Below, one piece after another: positions 36,565-45,306 of a DNA stretch of 64,000 bases (position 1 is the stretch's first letter; the number at the start of each line of letters is the position of its first letter). The position numbers were made by a program, and so were the translations under genes. The notes below the pieces were generated by a model that saw only the letters and a list, made by a program, of their open reading frames with translations, ran no database searches and was not told the origin of the DNA. The stretch comes from JBOFOR01 sp051654865 (GTDB lineage Bacteria > Bacillota > Clostridia > Peptostreptococcales > Peptostreptococcaceae), in NCBI GenBank assembly GCA_051654865.1, contig JBOFYV010000124.1, positions 117,504 to 181,503 of the forward strand, in the 5' to 3' direction.

Positions 36565-36607
36565 TTCAAATAAAATTCACAAATATTTCATATTATGGGG
36601 TTATAAT
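36565..36607 (+). promoter_or_regulatory. 11-bp direct-repeat box (three TTCANA hexamers) and -10 for the 41-aa peptide
   Basis: TTCAAA (36565), TTCACA (36576) and TTCATA (36587) are spaced exactly 11 bp. A gap of 9 nt leads to TATAAT (36602-36607). There is no -35 consensus; the repeats occupy its place. The layout is that of OmpR/PhoB-family activator sites. Confidence 0.75.
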
Positions 36608-36632
36608 ATAGACAAGAAGGAGGCGTAGTAAC

Positions 36633-36758
36633 ATGGGAATAGTATTAATTACTTTAGTATTAGTAGGCATAATGTATGGAATGACATTTTTATCTTATAT
36701 ATCTGAAAATATATCGGAAATTCAAGCGTTGGATGATACCGTTATTAATAATCAATAA
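36633..36758 (+). CDS. 41-aa single-pass membrane peptide
   Basis: A short gene with strong support: AAGGAGG 8-10 nt before ATG 36633, a promoter with direct repeats upstream, and a terminator just after the TAA. The product starts MGIVLITLVLVGIMYG, a single hydrophobic helix of about 20 residues, followed by a short acidic polar tail (SENISEIQALDD). I do not recognise it. Its promoter shares an unusual architecture with the two-component locus at 43.3-45.5 kb, so a role as a membrane feedback modulator or stress peptide is possible but inferred. Confidence 0.75.
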   Translation: MGIVLITLVLVGIMYGMTFLSYISENISEIQALDDTVINNQ

Positions 36759-36762
36759 TAAA

Positions 36763-36791
36763 AAAAGCTCATGTGAATCACATGAGCTTTT
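36763..36791. terminator. Bidirectional terminator
   Basis: AAAAGCTCATGTG (36763-36775) pairs with CACATGAGCTTTT (36779-36791); shared by the 41-aa peptide gene and typA. Confidence 0.88.
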
Positions 36792-36794
36792 GTA

Positions 36795-38618
36795 TTATTT
36801 AGATGCTTGTCTAGATTTGTTGTATCTTAATCTATCATTTTCATTTAAGAATTTCTTTCTAAGTCTTATAGCATCAGGAGTTATTTCAACTAACTCATCA
36901 TCATCTATAAATTCTAATGCTTCTTCTAAAGTGAATGTTCTAGCAGCTTGTAATTTAACTGCATCATCAGTACCAGAAGCACGAACGTTAGTTAATTTCT
37001 TGTTCTTACAAGGGTTAACAGTCATATCATCTTTTCTAGAGTTCATTCCTATTACCATACCTTCGTAAACTTCAACAGCAGGGTCAACGAACATTTGAGC
37101 TCTTTCACTTAAAGCATTAAGAGCATAAGCCATAGTTGTTCCAGCAGTTTGAGCAACTAAAACTCCGTTAACTCTTCCTGGTATTTCACCTTTGTGTTCT
37201 TCATATCTTTCAAATGATCTAACTAAAGAACCTTCTCCACGAGTATCGTTTATGAATTCACTTCTGTATCCAAGTAATCCTCTTGTTGGAGCGATGAATG
37301 TTATTTTAACATAATCACCTTCTATTTCCATAGCTTCCATCATAGCTTTTCTTAAGTTAAGTTTGTTTATAACAGTTCCTGAATAAGTTTCTGGACAGTT
37401 AACTATAACTCTTTCCATTGGTTCCATTAACTTACCATCTTCTTTTATGAATAAAACTTCTGGCTTAGATACACCTATTTCGTATCCTTCACGTCTCATG
37501 TTTTCAAGTAATATAGATAAGTGAAGCTCTCCACGTCCAGATACTCTGTATCCATCAGTAGTATCCATTGGCTCAACTTTAAGTCCAACGTTAACTTCTA
37601 ATTCTTTATCTAATCTATCTTTTAAGTGTCTAGTAGTTACGAACTTACCACTCTTTCCGCAGAATGGAGAATCGTTAACTAAGAAGTTCATCGATAATGT
37701 AGGCTCTTCTATGTGTATCATTTCCATTGGTAATGGATTGTCAGGATTACATATAGTTTCACCTATAGATATATCAGCAATACCAGCTATAACAACTATA
37801 TCACCAGAGTAAGCTTCGTCTATTTCAACTTGGTTTAATCCTTCGTAAGCTGTAAGTTTAGATATTCTTCCTTTAGCAACAGAACCATCTTCTTTGCATA
37901 TAGATACTTGAGAACCATTTTTTACAGTTCCTTTGTAAACTCTACCTATACCAAGTCTTCCTACATAATCATCATATGCAAGAGCTGATACTTGTAATTG
38001 TAATGGTTCTTCGCTGTAGTCAGGATACGCTTCAACGTGCTCTGTAACAGTTTCGAATAATGGAGCTAAGCTTTCACTTTCTTCATCCATTTCTTTTTTA
38101 GCTATTCCTTGCTTAGCAATTCCGTATATTATAGGGAATTCACATTGCTCATCAGTTGCATTTAAGTCAACGAATAAGTCGAATACTTCATCAACAACTT
38201 CTTCAGCTCTTTGATCTTGCTTATCTATTTTGTTTATGAATAATATCGGTCTAAGTCCAGCTTCTAAAGATTTTTGTAAAACGAATCTTGTTTGAGGCAT
38301 TGGACCTTCACTAGCATCAACTAGTAATATAACTGTATCAACAGTCTTTATAACACGCTCAACTTCTGACGAGAAGTCACTATGTCCAGGTGTATCTACG
38401 ATATTTATTTTATAATCTTTATAGTTTATAGAACAGTTTTTAGAGTAGATAGTTATCCCTCTTTCTGCTTCTAGGTCATTACTATCCATTACACAGTCTT
38501 TAACTACTTCGTTATCTCTAAATGTACCTGATTGATGTAAGAATGCGTCAACTAAAGTTGATTTACCAGCATCAACGTGGGCGATAACGGCGATATTTAT
38601 GATTTTGTTTTTTGCCAT
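36795..38618 (-). CDS. typA: Ribosome-associated GTPase TypA/BipA
   Basis: Translational GTPase of the EF-G/LepA superfamily, 607 aa, linked to ribosome assembly and stress adaptation. G1 is AHVDAGKST, the effector region has ERGITI, G3 is [10 protein letters not shown]4 is NKID. EF-Tu-like domain 2 and two alpha/beta domains follow, with the BipA-specific C-terminal domain around [20 protein letters not shown] at 38618 follows AGAGGAG. Monocistronic. Confidence 0.98.
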   Translation of the reverse strand: MAKNKIINIAVIAHVDAGKSTLVDAFLHQSGTFRDNEVVKDCVMDSNDLEAERGITIYSKNCSINYKDYKINIVDTPGHSDFSSEVERVIKTVDTVILLVDASEGPMPQTRFVLQKSLEAGLRPILFINKIDKQDQRAEEVVDEVFDLFVDLNATDEQCEFPIIYGIAKQGIAKKEMDEESESLAPLFETVTEHVEAYPDYSEEPLQLQVSALAYDDYVGRLGIGRVYKGTVKNGSQVSICKEDGSVAKGRISKLTAYEGLNQVEIDEAYSGDIVVIAGIADISIGETICNPDNPLPMEMIHIEEPTLSMNFLVNDSPFCGKSGKFVTTRHLKDRLDKELEVNVGLKVEPMDTTDGYRVSGRGELHLSILLENMRREGYEIGVSKPEVLFIKEDGKLMEPMERVIVNCPETYSGTVINKLNLRKAMMEAMEIEGDYVKITFIAPTRGLLGYRSEFINDTRGEGSLVRSFERYEEHKGEIPGRVNGVLVAQTAGTTMAYALNALSERAQMFVDPAVEVYEGMVIGMNSRKDDMTVNPCKNKKLTNVRASGTDDAVKLQAARTFTLEEALEFIDDDELVEITPDAIRLRKKFLNENDRLRYNKSRQASK

Positions 38619-38763
38619 TTTGTTCTCCTCTTTTCTTTAAAATAACTTATTAAGTATAGCACAGTAGAAGTGTGTATACAAGATACTATTGCTTAAATTA
38701 AATTATGGAAATTTAGATTAAGACTTAATATATTTTGTGTAAAAAAAAATACTTTAAAGTCGA

Positions 38764-38792
38764 TTGATAGTAAAATAGGGATGAATTATAAT
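38764..38792 (+). promoter_or_regulatory. Sigma-A promoter for the 60-aa membrane protein
   Basis: TTGATA (38764-38769), 17-bp spacer, TATAAT (38787-38792). Confidence 0.7.
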
Positions 38793-38838
38793 ATAATATA
38801 AGAGGAAAAAGTTTTAATTGGGGAGTGTAGGGGGTAAA

Positions 38839-39021
38839 ATGAAAAACACAACAAATGTTATATCATTAAGAAAAAAGAGACTTGACAAAAAATATGGGAC
38901 AAAATTTAGAAAGCTAGTAAAATCAATAAAAAACTTAAAGTATCATATAATATTTATAATTATACCACTTTTAATTGTAGGAATATTTTTGGTAAATAGG
39001 ATAATAGAGGATATAAGTTGA
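38839..39021 (+). CDS. Small basic membrane protein (60 aa)
   Basis: The N-terminal half is strongly basic (ISLRKKRLDKKYGTK), followed by one hydrophobic helix (IIFIIIPLLIVGIFLV) and a short polar tail; a cytoplasm-in single-pass protein is likely. ATG 38839 is chosen over an upstream TTG (38818) because GGGGGT lies just before it. A consensus promoter precedes it and a terminator follows. I do not recognise the family; small septum-type or secretion accessory proteins look similar, but there is no evidence for either. Confidence 0.65.
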   Translation: MKNTTNVISLRKKRLDKKYGTKFRKLVKSIKNLKYHIIFIIIPLLIVGIFLVNRIIEDIS

Positions 39022-39024
39022 TTT

Positions 39025-39052
39025 AAAAAAATTAATTTTTGATTAATTTTTT
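39025..39052 (+). terminator. Terminator after the 60-aa gene
   Basis: AAAAAATTAAT (39025-39035) pairs with ATTAATTTTTT (39042-39052). Confidence 0.7.
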
Positions 39053-39183
39053 ACATAGTAACAATAAATTATTATTATTGAAATATTAAGGAAATAAATA
39101 AAAATAACAAAAATTATGTTTTATAGTAGGAAATATGGGTATCATTAAAACTAAGATAACTATTTTAATAGGAGGAAAAACTT

Positions 39184-39372
39184 ATGATAAGAGTATGCCC
39201 ATATTGTTCAAATATAGATGTAAACAAATTAAAAGAAACAGCTGGAGAAGAAAATGTAAAAACAGGATGTATAGGTGCTTGTAGAGCATTTTCAAAAGAA
39301 GCAGTTGGAAAAATTGATGGAGAATTAATTATAAAGCAAAGTGAAAAAGAATTTTTAGAAATATGCAAATAA
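39184..39372 (+). CDS. Small cysteine-containing protein (62 aa), possibly DUF1450-like
   Basis: A short cytoplasmic protein with four Cys: CPYC near the N-terminus and CIGAC in the middle, a spacing that could hold a metal or a thioredoxin-like disulfide. The pattern (CPYC, then TGCIGACRAF, then IDGELI) resembles small thioredoxin-like ferredoxin or YuzB/DUF1450 proteins. That match is tentative. ATG follows TAGGAGG. Single gene with a terminator shared with the convergent 2H phosphoesterase. Confidence 0.65.
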   Translation: MIRVCPYCSNIDVNKLKETAGEENVKTGCIGACRAFSKEAVGKIDGELIIKQSEKEFLEICK

Positions 39373-39389
39373 AAATAATATTTAAATTA

Positions 39390-39431
39390 AAAAAAGATAT
39401 CTCATCTTAAATTAAGGAGGTATCTTTTTTT
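39390..39431. terminator. Bidirectional terminator
   Basis: AAAAAAGATA pairs with TATCTTTTTT (39421-39430) around a roughly 20-nt loop; overlaps the end of the minus-strand gene. Confidence 0.65.
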
Positions 39432-39949
39432 AATTCAAATTCTTTATGAAGTTTCCAAGTATTGTTATGCCACTTATATATACATATATTGTCGAAATTA
39501 CATTCAAAATTACAAGGAATTTTAGATATATATTGCAACAATTCATCAAATACATTTGTTATCTTTTTTGAACAAACAGTTATATGGAATACTTTATCTT
39601 TTCCATTATGAGAATCGAAGTTTATATAAGGAAGACTTGATAAATCTTCAATTAAGTTATTATGTACATTTTTTGCGAGCGTACTCATAATTACTTTCAT
39701 ATAAATTACTCTATTATCAAATCTGTCATATCCGCGTAGTTTATATGGGGTAGAAACATAAGATTTAGAAAAATTATCTAATAGTATTTCTAAATCATCT
39801 ATATTATTAGCTTCAAAAGGAGATTTAATAGTAAAGTGAGCAGGTAGTTTTGAAGACTTTATTCCAAATTTATTAAAAATCTCTTTTCTTAAATTATTAT
39901 TAAAATCACCTGCATTTTCTTTAACAACACTTACAATAACGTATCTCAA
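39407..39949 (-). CDS. 2'-5' RNA ligase-like 2H phosphoesterase
   Basis: 180 aa with the two HxT/S motifs that define the 2H superfamily: HFTIKSPFE near residue 38 and HITVCSKK near residue 122. Proteins of this type hydrolyse or ligate 2'-5' or cyclic phosphodiester bonds in RNA; the natural substrate in bacteria is usually unknown. The start is TTG at 39949 behind AAGGAGG. Monocistronic, divergent from pspA. Confidence 0.88.
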   Translation of the reverse strand: MRYVIVSVVKENAGDFNNNLRKEIFNKFGIKSSKLPAHFTIKSPFEANNIDDLEILLDNFSKSYVSTPYKLRGYDRFDNRVIYMKVIMSTLAKNVHNNLIEDLSSLPYINFDSHNGKDKVFHITVCSKKITNVFDELLQYISKIPCNFECNFDNICIYKWHNNTWKLHKEFELKKDTSLI

Positions 39950-40146
39950 ATCTATACCTCCTTAGATTGTTTTAAATATAAAATAATTAAATATTAAAAT
40001 AATACCAAATAAAAGAACTTTATGATATTATATATAATAATATAATTATATATTCTAATTATTAAAAAGATTATATACAATATAAGAGGGAAATGTATAT
40101 TATAAAAGCTTAGTACTTAATAAATATACGAAATGGAGAGAAAAAA

Positions 40147-40818
40147 ATGAGTTTCTTTAAAAGATTAAAAAATGTAGTAAATGCAAAGGCAAATAAAGCT
40201 TTAGAAAAACATGAAGATCCAATTGAGTTACTAGAATTATCTATAACTAAAAAGGAAAAACTTCTTCAAGATGCAAAAAAACAATGTGCTAATTTTATAG
40301 CAACTGTAGATACAATAAGAACAGAGAAAAAAGATTTAGAAACAAAGATGGATAAATATGAGGAGGCTACAAAAGCAGCTTTATTAAAAGAAGATATAGA
40401 AAAAGCTCAAAGTTTTGTTAAACAAAAGTTAGAATTACAAGAAAAAGTAGATTCCACAGATGTAAGAATAAAAGAACAAGACGAAAAGATACAATTAATA
40501 AAGAGTAAAATACAAGAGCTAGATATAGAAATATCTAAAATGAAGTCTAAAAAGCAAGAGTTAGCTACAAGGATGGATGTAGCAGAAATAAATAATGATA
40601 TAAATGAAACTTTAGCAGGTCTAAATGACGATCATAGTATAAATCTAAATGAATTAGAAAAGAAAATTGTTCAAAAAGAGAACTATGGAAAAGCGTTAGA
40701 AGATTTAAAGCCAAAAGATGAAGATGCAATACTAGATGAATATATAAAAAGTTCTCCAGTGATAGATACTAAAGTAAATGATGAACTTGAAAGAATAAAA
40801 CAACAAATGAACAAATAA
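40147..40818 (+). CDS. PspA/IM30 family protein
   Basis: Peripheral membrane protein that polymerises on damaged membranes. 223 aa, nearly all alpha-helical coiled coil. The N-terminus (MSFFKRLKNVVNAKANKAL) is the amphipathic membrane-binding helix; EDPIELLELSI is the family landmark. The C-terminal part is shortened and acidic. ATG follows GGAGAG. A terminator separates it from a cysteine-cluster gene, so the cluster 40.1-43.2 kb may be read together only by read-through. Envelope stress control is likely. Confidence 0.92.
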   Translation: MSFFKRLKNVVNAKANKALEKHEDPIELLELSITKKEKLLQDAKKQCANFIATVDTIRTEKKDLETKMDKYEEATKAALLKEDIEKAQSFVKQKLELQEKVDSTDVRIKEQDEKIQLIKSKIQELDIEISKMKSKKQELATRMDVAEINNDINETLAGLNDDHSINLNELEKKIVQKENYGKALEDLKPKDEDAILDEYIKSSPVIDTKVNDELERIKQQMNK

Positions 40819-40824
40819 TATATC

Positions 40825-40857
40825 AAGGTAGATGGTCGAAGGCTATCTACCTTTTTA
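40825..40857 (+). terminator. Terminator after the pspA-like gene
   Basis: AAGGTAGAT (40825-40833) pairs with ATCTACCTT (40845-40853), then TTT. Confidence 0.75.
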
Positions 40858-40893
40858 AATACAATACATAGGTGGCGTAAGGAGGGAAAATAT

Positions 40894-41571
40894 ATGGCAA
40901 ATGAAAGAGTAACATTAGAAAAAAATAAACATAATAAAATGTACACAGACTTAGTTTTTGCATGTGATGATTTAAAACAAATGTTAGAGGATAATGAACT
41001 AAATAAAAGAAGTTTTATAAGAAAAGTAGATACACTAAAAGATTATATGGAATTTTTAGATAAACTAGATAGAGAAGAAAATACCAAAAAGGGTTTGTTT
41101 AGCAAATTGCTAAACAAACCAGAAGATATAAATTTAAAAGTAAACACTTATCTAACATCACAAAAGAGAAATGATTTAGATAAGTTAGAAAAATGTGTTA
41201 GTTGTAAATGTAAAAACTGTGTAAGTGTATGTCCTATGAATCATTGCTATAATTGTAAAGAAAAAGAATATGTACAAGAATGTGATAAAAGCAATTGGTT
41301 ACTTACTAGGTCTACTGACACAGTAACTCTTTATCAAGAAGACGAAGAATTTATATTTAATGTTGCGGGTTATTTAGTTGAAAAAGACAGTAAAGGTGAT
41401 TTTTATAGATATGTATATTTAATAGATTCAAAGGATTATGATAATCAGCATATATTAAAATATTATAAGTTTAAAGGCGAAGAACACTTTGATTCAGTAA
41501 TAGAAGATGACACAAAAGATAATTTAATAAGGCTTGAAAATAAATTCAAAGAAATGGGGTTAAGTGTATAG
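40894..41571 (+). CDS. Cysteine-cluster hypothetical protein next to pspA
   Basis: 225 aa of unknown family. An N-terminal helical region (to about residue 100) is followed by a dense Cys segment: CVSCKCKNCVSVCPMNHCYNC, then a further Cys, giving eight or nine Cys within about 35 residues, plausible for two zinc sites or an iron-sulfur cluster. The C-terminal part is a mixed alpha/beta domain (FIFNVAGYLV, YRYVYLIDS). ATG follows AAGGAGGG. The next gene begins 1 nt after its stop, so the two are coupled. A 14-bp perfect palindrome lies inside it at 41092-41120. Confidence 0.7.
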   Translation: MANERVTLEKNKHNKMYTDLVFACDDLKQMLEDNELNKRSFIRKVDTLKDYMEFLDKLDREENTKKGLFSKLLNKPEDINLKVNTYLTSQKRNDLDKLEKCVSCKCKNCVSVCPMNHCYNCKEKEYVQECDKSNWLLTRSTDTVTLYQEDEEFIFNVAGYLVEKDSKGDFYRYVYLIDSKDYDNQHILKYYKFKGEEHFDSVIEDDTKDNLIRLENKFKEMGLSV

Positions 41572-41572
41572 T

Positions 41573-42142
41573 ATGAAGAAAAATAAAAAGAAGATTATTT
41601 CTTTAATAGCAGTATTTGTACTATTATTTTCTTATGTATCATTAGCATTATCTAGCATAGATATATATGCATCATCTAGTTCTAGTTCAGCTCCAAAATC
41701 AAGTTCAAGTTTTTCATCTAGTAAGAGTAGTGGTTCATCAAGTAGTAAAGGAAGTAGCTACTCTAGTAAACCGAGTAGTAGCAGTTCTAAGTCAGATTCG
41801 GGAAGCTTTTCTACAAAGCCGAGCTCATCAGGAACTTCTAGTAGCTCAAAAAGTAATTCTAGTAATAATAAGACTGACTCGGGAAGCTTTTCTACAAAAC
41901 CAAGTAATAAAAATAATAATAGTAATAGCTCAAACTCTAGTTCGTCAAGTAGTGGATCATCAAGTTCTAGTTCAAGACCAATATTTAGTAGTGGAAGATA
42001 CTATGGAGGATATTCAAATCCTTTTAATAGAATGTTCTATGGATTTAGAATGAGCTCTTGGATAACAAAGTTGGTAGTTATTATAACTGTTATTGTAGTT
42101 TTATATATAATAATTGACTATATAAGAAGTAAAAGAGATTAG
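41573..42142 (+). CDS. Serine-rich exported membrane protein
   Basis: 189 aa. Signal peptide about residues 1-28 (basic, then IISLIAVFVLLFSYVSLA). Residues 30-140 are extremely Ser-rich with Lys, Thr, Pro and Asn, and contain two copies of DSGSFSTKPS. A Gly/Tyr patch (GRYYGGYSNPF) precedes one C-terminal membrane helix (KLVVIITVIVVLYIIIDYI). The layout resembles the low-complexity C-terminal region of TPM-domain (YgcG-like) proteins, but the TPM domain itself is absent. ATG 41573 starts 1 nt after the preceding stop, with a weak ribosome site, implying coupling. Confidence 0.72.
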   Translation: MKKNKKKIISLIAVFVLLFSYVSLALSSIDIYASSSSSSAPKSSSSFSSSKSSGSSSSKGSSYSSKPSSSSSKSDSGSFSTKPSSSGTSSSSKSNSSNNKTDSGSFSTKPSNKNNNSNSSNSSSSSSGSSSSSSRPIFSSGRYYGGYSNPFNRMFYGFRMSSWITKLVVIITVIVVLYIIIDYIRSKRD

Positions 42143-42312
42143 TATAAAATAATATAGATTTTAATGTGAAAAATATAAGAAAGTTTATAGGATTTGAAAG
42201 TCAAATAGATAGTATTGAAGAATTAATGAAGTGTTAAATTAAGAGTTGTCATAAAATATAATTATACACGCTATACTTTATAAAGATGTTAATATTAGGA
42301 AGGAGAAATATT

Positions 42313-43194
42313 GTGAAAAGAAACAAAAAGCCACCCAATATTATATCAGCATTAGGTTTAGCGTGTATATTTTTAATTTTAGGGCAAATACTAGGTGTTA
42401 TTGTAAATATATATTTGATATACTCTATTAAACTTCAAGACATAATACATATAGAACAAAATTTACTTTATTTATTCTGCAGTTTAGTAAGTTGTATATT
42501 TGTAATAATACTTATAGTTTTAAGGATTAAGATAATAGAAAAAAGAAAATTAAGTGAAATAAAATTTAAAAAAGAAAATATGATATATAATTATATAAGA
42601 GGTTTTTTAATTGGACTTTTGCTTATGAGTTTTGTTGTATTTTTATTAGGTATAAGTGGAAATTTAATAATGGAACCATATCCAAATCAAAAGGTAGGAT
42701 TAAATGCATTATCTAATGTAGCATTAATTAGTATCGGGTGGATTATACAGGGAGCATCTGAGGAAATACTAACTAGAGGCTGGCTAATGAGAGTATTGCA
42801 AGATAGATATAGTTTGAGAACATCTGTTGTTGTTTCTTCTATATTTTTTGGAGCACTCCACTTATTAAATCCAAATGTAGGCATAATTGCTATAATAAAT
42901 ATTATATTAGTAGGATTTTTATTTAGTTTATATGTTATAAAAACTGATGATCTGTGGGGAGTATGTGCAATGCACTCTGCATGGAATTTAGCTCAGGGGA
43001 ATATTTATGGGTTTGAAGTGAGTGGTATAGATGTAGGTGTAGGGACTTTATTAGATATGGATTTACTAGGTAGTGAGATTATAACTGGTGGAATATTTGG
43101 ACCAGAGGCAGGTATAGCAACAACAATAATTTTGATACTAGCAATAATTATTTTTATGTATTTTAGTATATTCAAAAGTAAAATGGTTAAATAA
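42313..43194 (+). CDS. CPBP-family intramembrane metalloprotease (CAAX/Abi)
   Basis: 293 aa from GTG 42313, behind AGGAAGGAG. Eight or so membrane helices. The family motifs are complete: EEILTRGWLMRVL (EExxxR), FGALHLLN (FxxxH), and HSAWNLAQGN (HxxxN/B). Members cleave prenylated proteins, process peptides, or protect from bacteriocins. Its position after the pspA cluster is suggestive of envelope stress, not proof. A terminator follows. Confidence 0.92.
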   Translation: MKRNKKPPNIISALGLACIFLILGQILGVIVNIYLIYSIKLQDIIHIEQNLLYLFCSLVSCIFVIILIVLRIKIIEKRKLSEIKFKKENMIYNYIRGFLIGLLLMSFVVFLLGISGNLIMEPYPNQKVGLNALSNVALISIGWIIQGASEEILTRGWLMRVLQDRYSLRTSVVVSSIFFGALHLLNPNVGIIAIINIILVGFLFSLYVIKTDDLWGVCAMHSAWNLAQGNIYGFEVSGIDVGVGTLLDMDLLGSEIITGGIFGPEAGIATTIILILAIIIFMYFSIFKSKMVK

Positions 43195-43200
43195 AATATA

Positions 43201-43250
43201 AAAAACGTAAATTTAGATACTTATAAAGTTATACTGAATTTACGTTTTTT
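43201..43250 (+). terminator. Terminator after the CPBP gene
   Basis: AAAAACGTAAATT (43201-43213) pairs with AATTTACGTTTTT (43237-43249) around a 23-nt loop. Confidence 0.8.
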
Positions 43251-43291
43251 GTTGTGAAATCGAAAATGGTACTGGCGAGCAGACTTAAAAT

Positions 43292-43323
43292 TTCATATAA
43301 AATTCATACTTATAAACTAAAAT
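43292..43323 (+). promoter_or_regulatory. 11-bp direct-repeat box (two TTCATA hexamers) and -10 before the response regulator
   Basis: TTCATA at 43292 and 43303, spaced 11 bp, then 9 nt, then TAAAAT (43318-43323). The same repeat and the same 9-nt spacing occur at 36565 and 45307, implying autoregulation of the two-component system. Confidence 0.65.
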
Positions 43324-43399
43324 AATACTAGTACGATATTTTAATTAAGTTATAATTATCATATATATAAAGAACAATAGAATAAAAGGAGATGATAAT

Positions 43400-44068
43400 A
43401 TGAATTCGTCTATTTTAGTAATTGAGGATGATTCTAATATACAAGAACTTATAGTAGAGTTTTTAAGTTCAGAAGGATATAATGTTGAATCTGCTAATGA
43501 TGGGCTAGAAGGAGTACAAAAGTTTAAACAAGGTCATTATGATTTGATTATTTTAGATATAATGATGCCAAACCTAGATGGATATGGGGTTTGCAAAATG
43601 GTTAGAAATATATCTAATGTACCTATAATATTTTTAACCGCATTAAATGCTGAAGATAACCAAATTAAAGGGTTTGATTTACAGTGTGATGATTATATTA
43701 CAAAACCATTTTCATTTAACCTTTTGATAAAAAGAGTAGAAGCGATACTTAGAAGAAGTGTTAAAAATACAAATGAAGATTTTATTTGTTTTGAGGATTT
43801 AAAGTTAAATTTAAATACATATACAGTCGAAGTTGATAGTGAGGTTATCGAATTAACACTTAAAGAGTTTAGTATACTAAAATCTTTAATAGAAAAATAT
43901 CCACAAGTTATAACAAGAGAAGGTTTACTAGATGATATTTGGGGATATGACTATTACGGAGATACAAGAATAGTTGATGCTCACATTAAGAATCTTAGAA
44001 AAAAAATTGGACTACCATACATAAAAACAGTGAAAGGAATAGGGTATACACTTGAGAAGGGTATTTGA
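43400..44068 (+). CDS. OmpR-family response regulator
   Basis: 222 aa. The receiver domain (residues 1-120) has the acidic pair E9/D10-D11, phosphoacceptor D53 in LIILDIMMPNLDG, the Thr in FLTAL and the Lys in YITKPFS. The C-terminal winged helix (about 130-220) carries LTLKEFSILKSL, the turn near GYDYYGDTRIVDAHIKNLRKK, and the wing KTVKGIGYTLE. OmpR-type regulators bind 11-bp direct repeats, and such repeats stand before this gene. The kinase gene overlaps its 3' end by 17 bp. ATG follows AAAAGGAGA. Confidence 0.96.
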   Translation: MNSSILVIEDDSNIQELIVEFLSSEGYNVESANDGLEGVQKFKQGHYDLIILDIMMPNLDGYGVCKMVRNISNVPIIFLTALNAEDNQIKGFDLQCDDYITKPFSFNLLIKRVEAILRRSVKNTNEDFICFEDLKLNLNTYTVEVDSEVIELTLKEFSILKSLIEKYPQVITREGLLDDIWGYDYYGDTRIVDAHIKNLRKKIGLPYIKTVKGIGYTLEKGI

Positions 44069-45305
44069 TAAATGGGAGAATTTAAATTTAAAATATAGGT
44101 TATTTATAATAACATCTAGTTTGCTTATTGCATTAGCAATTATTATATATCTAATATTATACTTACTACTGCCTACGTATTATCATAAATATAAAATAGA
44201 TATGTTAGATAAAAATTTAAGAATTTTAGCAGAAAGTTCATCTAGATATGATACGTCAGTCTTAGAAGAAAGACTCTATTATATGGCTAAAGAACAAAAT
44301 ATTGCAATAGCTTTAAAAAACCATAATGGTAGGATTGTATATGGTAAAAATGAGTTAGTTTTATTAAAGTATAGTAAATATATGATAAATAGTTCTAAAG
44401 ATGAATATAGAGTAACAATTCCTATACAGACAAATGATGCAGTATTACCGTATACACTAGATGTAATAATGCCTCTACAACCTATTGATGAAGCTAATGA
44501 TGTAATAAGACAACTAATGCCATATATACTGCTAGTAGCTATATTTATTGGGCTTATAGGAGCATATATATATTCAAATGTTATAACTAAACCTTTGATT
44601 GAAATAATTGAAAGTGAAAGAGAAGCTGAAAATAGAAGAAAAGATTTTGTGGCAACTATATCTCATGAATTAAAAACACCAATCACAATTATAAGTGGAC
44701 AACTAGAGGGTATGATGTACAATATAGGAAAATATAAAGACAGAGATACCTATTTAAAAAAATCTTATGATTGTACACAAGAGCTAAAAGATTTAGTAAA
44801 TGAGATGATTGAAGTTTCAAAAAGTGAAATTTTAGAAACAGATCTGGTTCTAACAAAAGTGAATATAAGTAAATTACTTGAAAAATTAGTAGAAAGGCAG
44901 ATGTTTTTAATAGAAGAAAAACATATTAAAACATTACTAAAAATAGAAGATAATGTACTAATTAATTGCGATGAAGAAAGAATAAGTAAGGCTATAAATA
45001 ATATTATTAATAATGCTATAAAATATTCTCCAAAAGGAGAAAATCTAATAATTAGATTATACAAGAAAAATTCTAAGGGAAGAGTTAATTTAGAAATAGA
45101 AAACACAGGAGTAACTATTGATAAAAAATATATAAATGAAATATTTAATCCTTTCTTTAGAATAGAAAAATCTCGTTCTAGAAAAACTGGAGGAAGTGGA
45201 CTTGGTTTATATCTTGTTAGTCAAATATTTAATAGTCATAGTTTTGAACATAGCATAAAAAATAAAGACAACTCAGTGATATTTGTTGTAGAATTAAAAA
45301 ATTAA
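44052..45305 (+). CDS. Sensor histidine kinase
   Basis: 417 aa. Membrane helices at about residues 18-40 and 155-177 flank an extracytoplasmic sensor domain of about 110 residues; a short HAMP-like linker follows. The HisKA motif FVATISHELKTPI puts the phospho-His at residue 205. The HATPase domain shows the N box (INNIINNAIKYSP), a G1-like site (IENTGVTI) and GGSGLGLYLV. TTG 44052 is the start, overlapping the regulator gene by 17 bp with little ribosome site, so translation is coupled. The signal sensed is unknown. Confidence 0.95.
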   Translation: MRRVFDKWENLNLKYRLFIITSSLLIALAIIIYLILYLLLPTYYHKYKIDMLDKNLRILAESSSRYDTSVLEERLYYMAKEQNIAIALKNHNGRIVYGKNELVLLKYSKYMINSSKDEYRVTIPIQTNDAVLPYTLDVIMPLQPIDEANDVIRQLMPYILLVAIFIGLIGAYIYSNVITKPLIEIIESEREAENRRKDFVATISHELKTPITIISGQLEGMMYNIGKYKDRDTYLKKSYDCTQELKDLVNEMIEVSKSEILETDLVLTKVNISKLLEKLVERQMFLIEEKHIKTLLKIEDNVLINCDEERISKAINNIINNAIKYSPKGENLIIRLYKKNSKGRVNLEIENTGVTIDKKYINEIFNPFFRIEKSRSRKTGGSGLGLYLVSQIFNSHSFEHSIKNKDNSVIFVVELKN

Positions 45306-45306
45306 A

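Noticed and set aside
41690..41960. CRISPR-like or microsatellite array in the serine-rich stretch
   Set aside because: The repeats are codon-level low complexity (AGT/TCA/TCT) inside one continuous reading frame with signal peptide and membrane helix.
42166..42237. Possible 23-aa frame starting with GTG in the gap before the CPBP gene
   Set aside because: No ribosome site or terminator of its own; too short to support.
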